In this document: positions 16,682-24,463 of the stretch, one piece after another
Position numbering within the stretch: the stretch's first letter is position 1
How the letters are laid out: every line of letters starts with the position of its first letter
From: Sulfurovum sp.
GTDB lineage: Bacteria > Campylobacterota > Campylobacteria > Campylobacterales > Sulfurovaceae
Length of the DNA: 29,351 nucleotides
Assembly (NCBI GenBank): GCA_003978395.1
Contig: QNZV01000127.1
Location: 1 to 29,351, forward strand
Reading direction: 5' to 3'
The notes under the pieces: generated by a model
What the model was told of the DNA's origin: nothing
Seen by the model: only the letters and a program-made list of their open reading frames with translations
The model's database searches: none
Translations under genes and position numbers: made by a program

Positions 16682-16927
16682 TTATGATTTATTGTTACGA
16701 AATTCTGTTACAGCAGCAATAATCGCAGCAACTCTACGATTTTCATCTTCTGTATCAACTGCTGGAGTAGCAGGTGCTTTAATTGGAGTATTTTCAGGAA
16801 AATACTTCGCGATAAGTTTAGCTTGAAGTTCAACGACTTTTACAAGAATAAAGAGAAATAGAAATACAACTCCCATTCCCAATACCATGAACTTCAATGC
16901 TTCCATTACATAATTGACTTCAGCCAT
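16682..16927 (-). CDS. oadG: Oxaloacetate decarboxylase gamma-like subunit
   Basis: This is an 81-residue single-span membrane protein from the start chosen here. A hydrophobic helix (about 9-30, FMVLGMGVVFLFLFILVKVVE) is followed by a soluble tail with a short proline- and alanine-rich linker (TPIKAPATPAVDTEDE). It ends in AAIIAAVTEFRNNK, as in OadG proteins that anchor the alpha subunit to OadB. I start at ATG 16925-16927, which has an AGAAGG site seven bases upstream; a TTG start at 16957 would add ten residues but has no ribosome site. It is the first gene of oadG-oadA-oadB, with 15 bp to oadA. Confidence 0.88.
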   Translation of the reverse strand: MAEVNYVMEALKFMVLGMGVVFLFLFILVKVVELQAKLIAKYFPENTPIKAPATPAVDTEDENRRVAAIIAAVTEFRNNKS

Positions 16928-16958
16928 TAAAAAACCTTCTGTACTAAATTTATGCAAT

Positions 16959-16964
16959 ATTCTA
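16959..16964 (-). promoter_or_regulatory. Candidate -10 box for oadGAB
   Basis: The minus strand reads TAGAAT about 32 bp upstream of the oadG ATG, in the 63-bp gap after the DEAD-box helicase gene. The gap is larger than others in this run, which suggests separate transcription of oadGAB, though read-through from the helicase is possible. Confidence 0.4.
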
Positions 16965-16990
16965 ACGATTTATAGTTAAAAAAGCTTAAT

Positions 16991-18373
16991 TTATCTCTTC
17001 TTTCGCTTTCGATTATTTTGGCGTGCTACTTTTTGTTCATCCTCATAACTCTCTAACAGTGAGTTTACAGCATCTTGGCTATATCCTATCTGTCTAGTAG
17101 ATGTTTTTTTTTGTTGAAGAAGTAGAGAAACCACACGTTCAACAAACTCATGATAATCCATATCTTCCATACTATCAATAAAATCTACAGCATCATCATT
17201 AATGGTAACATCTCGAACTATTTTTTCTAATGAGTCAAAGTCAATCTCTACTTTAGTTGGTTCTAAATTAAGGATGGCTAGTTTCATATCTGCACCAACC
17301 TCTTTTTGAATACGTTGAAGCTCTTTAAACTCTTCTGTAGAAACCAAAGTAATCGCTTTACCTTTTTTACCTGCACGACCTGTTCTACCTATTCTATGAA
17401 CATAGGATTGAGGGTCAAAAGGAATGTGAAAATTAAAAACATGGGTTACATTTTTAACATCTAACCCTCTAGCCGCCACATCTGTAGCCACCATAATTTT
17501 ACTTTCTCCTCTACGATACGCCTTTACAATTGCATCTCTATCCATCTGTTCTAAATCACCATGTAATCCAGATGCATTAAATCCCATAGCTTGAAGATGT
17601 TCGGTTAATCTATCTACTTCTCTTTTCATACGACAAAATATAATAGATTTATTAATCTTTTCAGTCTCTAAAAGTTTAACAATCGCTTCATCTCGTTGTG
17701 ACTCATTAATAACATAATAAGATTGCTCAATTACATTATTTACAGTACCTTCATTTAAACCAAGTACTGAAATAAACTTTGGGTTACTCAAAATATCATT
17801 GGCTAACTCTTTGATAGGTTCAGGAATTGTTGCTGAAAAAAGTAAAGTTTGTCTATTCTGAGGAATATATTCAAATATCTCTTTAATCTCCTCTAAAAAA
17901 CCCATATCTAGCATCTCGTCAGCTTCATCTAAAACCACTATCTCGGGATTAAAGGAGTCGATTTTACCTTTTTTATAAAGGTCTTTTAGTCGTCCAGGGG
18001 TTGCCACAACTATTTGAACCCCTTTGTTAATAAGTGCTATCTGCCTCCCATAGCCAACACCACCATAAACAGTAATCGTTCGGATACCACAAAAACGCCC
18101 CAAATGATAAAGCTCATCACTCACTTGCGTTGCCAATTCTCGTGTAGGAGTAATCACTAAAGCTCTCTCTATCTCTTTATTGGCTATTTTATTTATCAGA
18201 GGTAAACCAAATGCAGCAGTTTTACCTGTTCCTGTGTGAGCTTGACCTACCAAATCTTCTCCATTAGAGATAATGGGAATAACACTCTCCTGAATTGGAC
18301 TTGCTTCCCTAAAACCTGCTATTTTAATCCCTTTTAAGAGATCTTTATGAAAATTAAATTCATTAAATGTCAA
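16991..18373 (-). CDS. DEAD-box ATP-dependent RNA helicase
   Basis: This is a 460-residue SF2 RNA helicase. Motifs in order are the Q motif (FREASPIQESVIP), Walker A AHTGTGKT, PTRELA, TPGR, DEAD (VVLDEADEMLDMG), SAT (LFSATIP), and in the second RecA domain IIFCRMKREVDRL, VATDVAARGLDV and HRIGRTGRAG. After about residue 375 there is a helical extension and a basic end QNNRKRKKR that probably binds RNA. It resembles CsdA/DeaD-type helicases of ribosome assembly and cold adaptation, but is shorter than CsdA. The start chosen is TTG at 18371-18373, eight bases after AAGG; a TTG two codons earlier is too close to that site. It lies 20 bp after uppP on the same strand. Confidence 0.93.
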   Translation of the reverse strand: MTFNEFNFHKDLLKGIKIAGFREASPIQESVIPIISNGEDLVGQAHTGTGKTAAFGLPLINKIANKEIERALVITPTRELATQVSDELYHLGRFCGIRTITVYGGVGYGRQIALINKGVQIVVATPGRLKDLYKKGKIDSFNPEIVVLDEADEMLDMGFLEEIKEIFEYIPQNRQTLLFSATIPEPIKELANDILSNPKFISVLGLNEGTVNNVIEQSYYVINESQRDEAIVKLLETEKINKSIIFCRMKREVDRLTEHLQAMGFNASGLHGDLEQMDRDAIVKAYRRGESKIMVATDVAARGLDVKNVTHVFNFHIPFDPQSYVHRIGRTGRAGKKGKAITLVSTEEFKELQRIQKEVGADMKLAILNLEPTKVEIDFDSLEKIVRDVTINDDAVDFIDSMEDMDYHEFVERVVSLLLQQKKTSTRQIGYSQDAVNSLLESYEDEQKVARQNNRKRKKR

Positions 18374-18393
18374 AATCAATACCTTATATTATA

Positions 18394-19158
18394 TTACAAA
18401 ACCATCAATAAAATAATTCCAAAAACTATTCTATAGATACCAAATGCAACAAAAGTAAATCGTTGCAAAAAAACAATAAATAGTTTTATGGTTATATATG
18501 CTACTATAAAAGCAACCACAAAACCAACTGCAAAAGCAGTTAGATTAGCACCAAGAAATTCATCGTAATGCTTTAACAAATCATAGCCACTTACAGCCAT
18601 CATAACAGGTATTGCCAATAAAAAAGAGAACTCTGTGGATGCTTTTCTACTCACACCAGAAAGCATTCCTGTAATAATCGTTGAGCCTGCTCTGGATGTA
18701 CCAGGAACAAGTGAAAGTATCTGTCCAAAACCTATACTCATCGCTTGAAACCATGTAATCTCTTCAATATCTTGGCTCTTTCTCTCTTTATCTTTATGAA
18801 AATATTCAACAACAATAAAAATAATCCCACCAACAATAAACATCCATGCAACCGTTTGAGTCACAAAAATCTCTTTTACCCAATCTTTAAGAAGAAAGCC
18901 AACAATGGCTAATGGTAAAAAAGCAGCAATAATTTTTTGCCAAAGTTCAATCTCTTTGAAAGAAATTTTATCTCTATAGAGAAGCATCACAGCTAAAATT
19001 GCTGCAAATTGTATAATTACCTCATAAGCCTTTACAACAGCACTCTGTTCTATTCCTAAAAACTCACTTGCTACAATCATATGACCTGTAGATGAGATAG
19101 GGAGAAACTCTGTAAAACCTTCTATAATTCCTATTATAATCGCTTGAAAAATATCCAT
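18394..19158 (-). CDS. uppP: Undecaprenyl-diphosphatase
   Basis: This is a 254-residue inner-membrane phosphatase (BacA/UppP family). It converts undecaprenyl diphosphate to the monophosphate, recycling the lipid carrier for peptidoglycan and other envelope polymers. The catalytic motif GIIEGFTEFLPISSTGHM is at about 10-27 with E13, E17, S22, S23 and H26. The second motif PGTSRAGSTI is near residue 153. About eight hydrophobic helices span the protein. Length is typical. The ATG is at 19156-19158. It precedes the DEAD-box helicase by about 20 bp, likely in one transcript. Confidence 0.96.
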   Translation of the reverse strand: MDIFQAIIIGIIEGFTEFLPISSTGHMIVASEFLGIEQSAVVKAYEVIIQFAAILAVMLLYRDKISFKEIELWQKIIAAFLPLAIVGFLLKDWVKEIFVTQTVAWMFIVGGIIFIVVEYFHKDKERKSQDIEEITWFQAMSIGFGQILSLVPGTSRAGSTIITGMLSGVSRKASTEFSFLLAIPVMMAVSGYDLLKHYDEFLGANLTAFAVGFVVAFIVAYITIKLFIVFLQRFTFVAFGIYRIVFGIILLMVL

Positions 19159-19252
19159 GCACTTAAATCCTATATTAATTTATTTTAAAATTATTAATTT
19201 TTTATTAAAAATATGTTTAATTTTTTTGTTTAGTAGCGAAACACTACTTATT

Positions 19253-19876
19253 TTACTCAACTATCTTTAAAATCTCTTGTAAATCTTTAATATTAACACA
19301 GTGCGTTGCAGCCTCACGCAAAATAGGTTTTCCACAAAAGGCTACTCGTATATCAGCATAAGCAAACATACTTAAATCATTCGCTCCATCTCCAACAACC
19401 AATGTATTTTCACGACTTATACCCAAAAGATTTTGCAAACGAACAATCATATCTCCTTTTGCATTAGAGTACATCATCTCTCCACCAACAGCACCCGTTA
19501 AAATTCCATCTTCAGCATGTAAAAAGTTAGAAAAATCTGCATCTATTCCTAATTTTTCACAAGCTGGCTTTGTGGCATCTCTAAAACCACCAGAAAAGCA
19601 GACCACGGTATAGCCACGCGCTTTTAGTCCTGCTACCACCTCTTCTGCTCCATTCATCATGGGTAACGATTTACAAATCTCTTCTATTTTAGAGTGAGGT
19701 AACCCTTTAAGTAATGATACGCGTTCAACCAATGAAGCATAAAAATCTAACTCTCCTGCCATTGCTCGCTCAGTAATCGCTACAACCTCTTCTCGTAAAC
19801 CAAGCTCTTGGGCAAAAAAATCTATTGTTTCTCCGTCCATAAGTGTCGAATCAAAATCAAATACTGCTAATTTCAT
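19253..19876 (-). CDS. serB: Phosphoserine phosphatase
   Basis: This is a 207-residue HAD-superfamily phosphatase that performs the last step of serine synthesis, hydrolysing O-phosphoserine in the cytoplasm. Motif I is DFDST with nucleophile D7 and acid D9, motif II SGGFRD begins at S95, the motif III lysine is K140 in NAKGDM, and motif IV GDGANDLSM has D163 and D167. The helical cap segment (about 15-75) is of SerB size. It lacks the N-terminal ACT-like region of longer SerBs. It is divergent from metF across a 74-bp shared promoter region. Another HAD substrate is possible but the motif spacing fits SerB. Confidence 0.9.
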   Translation of the reverse strand: MKLAVFDFDSTLMDGETIDFFAQELGLREEVVAITERAMAGELDFYASLVERVSLLKGLPHSKIEEICKSLPMMNGAEEVVAGLKARGYTVVCFSGGFRDATKPACEKLGIDADFSNFLHAEDGILTGAVGGEMMYSNAKGDMIVRLQNLLGISRENTLVVGDGANDLSMFAYADIRVAFCGKPILREAATHCVNIKDLQEILKIVE

Positions 19877-19907
19877 CTATCTATACTACCTCTATGTTAA
19901 AATTTGG

Positions 19908-19913
19908 TAGAAT
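19908..19913 (+). promoter_or_regulatory. Candidate -10 box for metF
   Basis: TAGAAT lies about 37 bp upstream of the metF ATG. It overlaps the divergent serB -10 box by two bases, so the two promoters would compete for polymerase. Confidence 0.35.
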
Positions 19914-19917
19914 TATA
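19912..19917 (-). promoter_or_regulatory. Candidate -10 box for serB
   Basis: The minus strand reads GGCTATAATTC, with TATAAT about 35 bp upstream of the serB ATG. A GAGGT ribosome site lies between them. Confidence 0.5.
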
Positions 19918-19950
19918 GCCAATTACTTGTTAGGATAAAAATATACATAT

Positions 19951-20874
19951 ATGTTTAAAAAATTTTGTCAAACCCTCCATAGCGATAAACCCTTTATAAC
20001 TGTAGAGATTACTCCACCTCATGGAGCATCTCTTAAATCTACTATTGAAAATATAAAAACATTCAATCTTCAGGAAAGAGTAGCTGGCTTTTCAGTTACC
20101 GATAATCCCTTGGCTAAACTTAAAATGTCAGGTGTACTCTCTGCTATTCAAATACAACAAGCCTTTAAAAAGCCTGTTATTGCAACTATGAGTATGAGAG
20201 ACAAAAATAAACTCTCTCTACAATCAACGCTTTTAGGTGCAAATGATTTTGATTTACGCTGTATTTTAGCACTTACAGGAGACCCTGCTAAATTTTCGGA
20301 TCAACCCGAAGTAAAAGGGGTATTAGAGCGTGACTCTACCTTGCTTTTAAGTATTATCTATAGACTAAACAATGGTTTTGATTACTCCAACAAAGAGTTA
20401 AATCCCAAACCTAAACCTATCTATCCATTTGCTGTATCAAATGCTTATGCAAAAGATATGAGACGCATCAAAAAGAAAATGCTTAAAAAACTCAATTATG
20501 GGGCAAGGGGAATTATTACCCAACCTGTTTATGACATAGATAATGCCAAAGAGCTTATTGAAATATTTGAAGAGTGTAAACATGAAAGCGTAAGGGAAAC
20601 AGCAAAAAATGCAAAGCTGATTCTAGGTCAATTTCCTGTAGTTCGTGCAAAAACGGCTAATTTTATTTCCGATAAGGTTCCAGGTATTACCGTACCCAAA
20701 GAGATTATAGACGAAATGGATTTAGCTGCCATGGATGGTATAGAAAAAGAGCAAGAAGTAGGTTTTTCTATTTCAAAATCACTTTTTGATGATATAATAA
20801 AACTTCATCCAAAAATACACTTGATGACGCACAATCGTTTTGACTTATGTTCGGAGTTAATTGGTAACAATTAA
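19951..20874 (+). CDS. metF: Methylenetetrahydrofolate reductase family protein
   Basis: This is a 307-residue (beta/alpha)8 flavoprotein of the MTHFR family, which interconverts methylene- and methyl-tetrahydrofolate. The family opening strand is FITVEITPPHGASLK (15-29); the usual EFFPP motif is EITPP here, with E19 as the expected catalytic acid. SVTDNPLAK (about 49-57), the segment RCILALTGDPAKF (about 103-115), and a mid-protein KLNYGARGIITQPVYD (about 176-191) match the fold. The sequence is divergent from the enterobacterial type and closer in style to MetF forms of anaerobes, so the reductant and whether it serves methionine synthesis or C1 assimilation are open. The best ribosome-site match, AGGA, is 15 bases from the ATG, rather far. 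Confidence 0.8.
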   Translation: MFKKFCQTLHSDKPFITVEITPPHGASLKSTIENIKTFNLQERVAGFSVTDNPLAKLKMSGVLSAIQIQQAFKKPVIATMSMRDKNKLSLQSTLLGANDFDLRCILALTGDPAKFSDQPEVKGVLERDSTLLLSIIYRLNNGFDYSNKELNPKPKPIYPFAVSNAYAKDMRRIKKKMLKKLNYGARGIITQPVYDIDNAKELIEIFEECKHESVRETAKNAKLILGQFPVVRAKTANFISDKVPGITVPKEIIDEMDLAAMDGIEKEQEVGFSISKSLFDDIIKLHPKIHLMTHNRFDLCSELIGNN

Positions 20875-20889
20875 TCCACAACATTAAAT

Positions 20890-20895
20890 TATACT
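20890..20895 (+). promoter_or_regulatory. Candidate -10 box for the FUN14-like gene and lpxB
   Basis: TATACT lies about 26 bp upstream of the ATG of the FUN14-like gene, in a short AT-rich gap after metF. Co-transcription with metF is also possible. Confidence 0.3.
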
Positions 20896-20921
20896 TATAA
20901 ATAAAAACAAAAAGGAAGAAA

Positions 20922-21314
20922 ATGAATGAACATGAATCATTTCATGAACTAGGACAATTTCATGGAGAGACAGCAACACACGCAGATGGAATGAGTAAAA
21001 TAACAACAGATACACCTTTCCCATTTTTGGATATGGGAACAAGCTTTGTTATTGGTTTGGCTATTGGTTATTTTTTAAAAAAGAGTTTTAAATTTCTCTT
21101 GCTTATCTTGGGTCTTGGTCTTGTTCTACTTTTTGTATTGGAATCACAAGGGATGTTCCATGTGGATGACCAAACAATTCAAAATGGTGTCTCTTCAGGA
21201 GTAGACTCATTTCAAAATATTGTTGGAATGCTAAAAGAGAGACTCGCTAAGATGCAACTTACAACAGGTGCAGGAGCTATTGCTGGTTTCTTTGCAGGCT
21301 TAAAATTTGGCTAA
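20922..21314 (+). CDS. FUN14-like small membrane protein
   Basis: This is a 130-residue protein. A polar, histidine-rich N-terminus (1-35) precedes two closely spaced hydrophobic helices (about 38-53 and 56-73) separated by KKSFK. A soluble amphipathic region follows (80-112), then a last glycine-rich helix TGAGAIAGFFAGLKFG at the C-terminus. This layout and the GxxxG-like ending resemble FUN14-domain proteins, whose bacterial function is not established. AAGGAAG precedes the ATG. The last 8 bp overlap the lpxB start, so it is translationally coupled to lipid A synthesis; a role in envelope or lipid biology is inference. Confidence 0.65.
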   Translation: MNEHESFHELGQFHGETATHADGMSKITTDTPFPFLDMGTSFVIGLAIGYFLKKSFKFLLLILGLGLVLLFVLESQGMFHVDDQTIQNGVSSGVDSFQNIVGMLKERLAKMQLTTGAGAIAGFFAGLKFG

Positions 21315-22344
21315 AATTAAACTTTTAGTCTCTGCTCTTGAACCCTCTTCTAACCTCCATTTAAAAGAAGTCTTAAAACATACCCAAAATATTGAACTTT
21401 TGGGTATTTTTGATAAATCTTTAGGTAATCCTCTCTACGACATTTCAGAAATGGCAATTATGGGTGTAGTCGATGCCATAAAAAAACTTCGATGGTTTTT
21501 TCAAGTAGCTAACCAAATGGTTGAATTGGCAAAAGATGCTGACAAAATTCTACTTATGGACTCATCTGGCTTTAACCTTCCCTTAGCCAAAAAACTAAAG
21601 AGTACCTATCCAAACAAAGAAATCATCTACTATATTCTTCCTCAAATATGGGCAAGTCGTCCAAAACGTGCTGTTAAATTGGAAAAATATTGTGATAGAC
21701 TATTGGGAATTTTACCGTTTGAAGTTGACTACTACAACTCCAAAGCAGAGTACATAGGTCATCCTCTACTTGATGAAATCAACATTCAACATCAAGCAAA
21801 CAGCAACACCATTGCCTTTATGCCAGGCAGTAGAAAAAGTGAAATATCTAAGCTTTTACCTATTTTTAAAAAGGTCAGAGAAAAGCTCTCGGATAAAAGA
21901 GCCATATTAATCATTCCAAAAACATTTTCAGAGGAAAAGATTAAAAATCTCTATGGAGATATTTCAAAATTTGAGATAAAAAAAGAGACACACACAGCAC
22001 TGGCTCAATCTCAATTTGCCTTTATCTGTTCAGGAACAGCCACTTTAGAATCAGCCCTTATAGGTACTCCCTTTACTCTAAGCTACATCGCCAAAAAGAT
22101 AGACTTTTTTATAGGCACAAAACTTTTAGGAATCACACAAGTTGGTCTAGCCAACATTATTCTAACCAAGCACAACAACACAACCCTACACCATGAACTC
22201 CTACAAGAAAATGTCATAGTAGAGAATCTACTAAAAGAGTTTTACCAAACAGATAGAACCGTTTTTAAACAAAAAGCAAAAGAGTTAAGAGACTATTTAG
22301 GACACGGGAGTTCTAAGAATGTTGCTGATATTTTAATGAAATAA
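21307..22344 (+). CDS. lpxB: Lipid A disaccharide synthase
   Basis: This is a 345-residue GT19 glycosyltransferase that joins UDP-2,3-diacylglucosamine and lipid X to make the lipid A disaccharide at the inner membrane. Recognisable family stretches are an early SALEPSSNLHLKEVLK (9-24; the usual start of LpxB has G-E-x-S-G-D here, so this loop is modified), YYILPQIWASRPKR, YIGHPLLDEI, FMPGSRKSEI and FICSGTATLESAL. It is slightly shorter than E. coli LpxB (382). The start is TTG at 21307-21309, overlapping the FUN14-like gene by 8 bp, with AGG about nine bases upstream. The next gene, rnr, follows after 136 bp with a hairpin between. Confidence 0.92.
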   Translation: MAKIKLLVSALEPSSNLHLKEVLKHTQNIELLGIFDKSLGNPLYDISEMAIMGVVDAIKKLRWFFQVANQMVELAKDADKILLMDSSGFNLPLAKKLKSTYPNKEIIYYILPQIWASRPKRAVKLEKYCDRLLGILPFEVDYYNSKAEYIGHPLLDEINIQHQANSNTIAFMPGSRKSEISKLLPIFKKVREKLSDKRAILIIPKTFSEEKIKNLYGDISKFEIKKETHTALAQSQFAFICSGTATLESALIGTPFTLSYIAKKIDFFIGTKLLGITQVGLANIILTKHNNTTLHHELLQENVIVENLLKEFYQTDRTVFKQKAKELRDYLGHGSSKNVADILMK

Positions 22345-22426
22345 AACTCCTACAGCTTCAATTAGATACAATACTACAATAAAAAATAACCTCTTTCTTG
22401 AAAAAATCATCATTTAATTATATATC

Positions 22427-22458
22427 GGTGCGATAGCAATCGCACCCTACGGTTTTTT
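22427..22458. repeat. REP-like palindrome with GTAG head, possible lpxB terminator
   Basis: GGTGCGAT (22427-22434) and ATCGCACC (22439-22446) form a perfect 8-bp stem with a 4-base loop, unusually GC-rich for this region. On the minus strand GTAG sits immediately 5' of the palindrome, the arrangement of REP elements mobilised by RAYT transposases. On the plus strand six T's follow (22453-22458), so it could also terminate lpxB transcription. Confidence 0.55.
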
Positions 22459-22480
22459 AGAGGTACAATAAAGGAAAGAA

Positions 22481-24463
22481 ATGTCTCCATTTGGAATACA
22501 ACTTATTAACGGATTTAAAGAGAGCGATTTAGAGTTAGAAGATAAAAATAGCTTTCAAGCACTACTACAGCTTGGAGCAATAGAAGAGATAGATGGGTTA
22601 TGGAAACTAAAATCACTCTATCGTGTGGGGCAACTCTATGTGAACAGAGAGGGGAGAGGGTTTGTCGAGGCTCAAACCAAAGAGCAGAAAGATTTGCTGG
22701 TAGAAGCTCAAGATTTTGGGGAGGCTAATCCTCAAGATGATGTGGTGGTTAAGCGTATTATTGCTAGACGTGGTCGGGCTTCGGCTAAAGTTCTTTTGGT
22801 TATTAGAAAAGCTCATGTTTATCAAATTGTCTATACCAATAGAAATGAGTCTAATATTTTTGAGATTTTAGATATTAAAACAGGGCTTCCAACCAATGCA
22901 AAGATGGAGGGGATGGATTTAAAAGCCTTTAAGATAGGTACTGTTTTAAAAGTAGATAGCCAAACCGAAGAGGTTATAGAGGTCTTTGGACATTTAGGCG
23001 ACCCAAAGGTGGATGAGAAAATATCTTTGGCACTTTATAAACGTGCTGATGATAAGTTTGAAGAGGATTGTGTCCTTCAAGCCAAAGAGGTGGAGCAAAA
23101 AGTTACACGAAGTGAACACCCTAGCCGTGTTGATTTGACCCATTTGGATTTTTGTACCATTGACCCTGTGACTGCAAAAGATTTTGATGATGCTATCTAT
23201 TTTGACATGAAAGCCTATACGCTTTATGTAGCTATTGCCGATGTTAGCCACTATGTAGATTACTTTTCGCCAATAGATACTGAGGCAAAACGGCGTGGAT
23301 TTACTACCTATTTCCCTCATAAATCCTTTCCTATGTTGCCACGAGAGCTTAGTGAAAATATCTGTTCGCTTAAACCCCATGTTGACCGTTTGGCATTTGT
23401 AGCAAAGATAGAGCTGGACAGAGATTCACTCTTACCAATCAAAGAGGAGTTTTTTGAGGCGATTATTCACTCTAAACGACGATTTAACTATGATGAGATT
23501 GATAGGATTATAGATAGTGATGGAAAATATATTGAAGCACAAAATGAGAAAGATATACTAGTGTACCTACTTCCATTACAAAAGATTACAAAACGACTTA
23601 GAAAGAGACGACTAAAAGATGGTTTTGACTTTAGAAGTGAAGAGATAAAATTAAGTATTGATGCAGGACATGAGCTAAAAGGAACATCTGTAGAGACAGG
23701 TACACCTTCTCATTCACTTATTGAAGAGTGTATGCTCTTGGCAAATCAAGCATCTGCTAAACGTTTTGAGTATGGGGTATTTAGAATTCACACTCCACCA
23801 CAACTTAGTAAATTAGAAGAGCTTTTAGAAGAGTTAGCTTCTATTGGACTGTTTGTAAAAGAGTATGATGACTCTCCATCACTTATTCGTGCAATTCAAA
23901 AAGAGGCAGAGAATATGGGAATAGCATCTGATGTTGATAGCATGGTTATTAAATCACTTAAACAAGCTGTCTATTCTGCTAATAATGAAGGTCACTTTGG
24001 ATTAGGATTTACACACTATTCACACTTTACATCACCTATTCGTCGTTACTCTGACCTCATCTTGCACCGTCTTATAAAAGCTGATTTAAAAGAGGATAAA
24101 GAGCAAAATGAATATCTTCTAAGAAATATAGAACCACTCTGTCAACGAGTATCTGAACTTGAACGTGAATCAACCAAAGCAGAGTGGGACTTTAGAGATA
24201 GGAAATTGGCACGTTGGGCAGAGAAACATATAGGCGAAGAGTTTAAAGCCCATGTAGTAGAAGTGGGAGAGAATGCAAAAGCTGTGTTAGAGTGTGAAGT
24301 AGAAGGGGTAACCGTAAACTTGCGAGGCGATAATGTAATGCTTTTCGATGAAGTTATATTAACCATTAATGAGGTCAATATTGCTATGGCTAAGATTCAA
24401 GGAGAATTTGTAGCTAAAATACCATCATTCTCTCCACCTTATCTTGAATATCAACAAAATTAG
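22481..24463 (+). CDS. rnr: Ribonuclease R (VacB/RNB family exoribonuclease)
   Basis: This is a 660-residue 3'-5' exoribonuclease that degrades structured RNA in the cytoplasm. Cold-shock-like RNA-binding segments occupy roughly the first 200 residues. The RNB catalytic domain starts at DLTHLDFCTIDPVTAKDFDD (about 219-238), whose aspartates bind the catalytic magnesium. HFTSPIRRYSDLILHRL (about 512-528) is the RNB signature. A short S1-like domain (about 585-650) ends the protein. Its length resembles the Helicobacter enzyme and is shorter than E. coli RNase R (813), lacking the long basic tail. An AAAGGAA site precedes the ATG. The last 50 bp overlap the convergent kinase gene. Confidence 0.95.
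   Translation: MSPFGIQLINGFKESDLELEDKNSFQALLQLGAIEEIDGLWKLKSLYRVGQLYVNREGRGFVEAQTKEQKDLLVEAQDFGEANPQDDVVVKRIIARRGRASAKVLLVIRKAHVYQIVYTNRNESNIFEILDIKTGLPTNAKMEGMDLKAFKIGTVLKVDSQTEEVIEVFGHLGDPKVDEKISLALYKRADDKFEEDCVLQAKEVEQKVTRSEHPSRVDLTHLDFCTIDPVTAKDFDDAIYFDMKAYTLYVAIADVSHYVDYFSPIDTEAKRRGFTTYFPHKSFPMLPRELSENICSLKPHVDRLAFVAKIELDRDSLLPIKEEFFEAIIHSKRRFNYDEIDRIIDSDGKYIEAQNEKDILVYLLPLQKITKRLRKRRLKDGFDFRSEEIKLSIDAGHELKGTSVETGTPSHSLIEECMLLANQASAKRFEYGVFRIHTPPQLSKLEELLEELASIGLFVKEYDDSPSLIRAIQKEAENMGIASDVDSMVIKSLKQAVYSANNEGHFGLGFTHYSHFTSPIRRYSDLILHRLIKADLKEDKEQNEYLLRNIEPLCQRVSELERESTKAEWDFRDRKLARWAEKHIGEEFKAHVVEVGENAKAVLECEVEGVTVNLRGDNVMLFDEVILTINEVNIAMAKIQGEFVAKIPSFSPPYLEYQQN

Noticed and set aside
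19232..19248. Hairpin AGTAGCG/CACTACT just after serB as its terminator
   Set aside because: On the serB strand the stem is followed by A-rich, not T-rich, sequence, so it does not look like a factor-independent terminator.
22994..23380. A 128-codon open frame on the minus strand
   Set aside because: It lies wholly within the RNB domain coding region of rnr and has no recognisable protein features.
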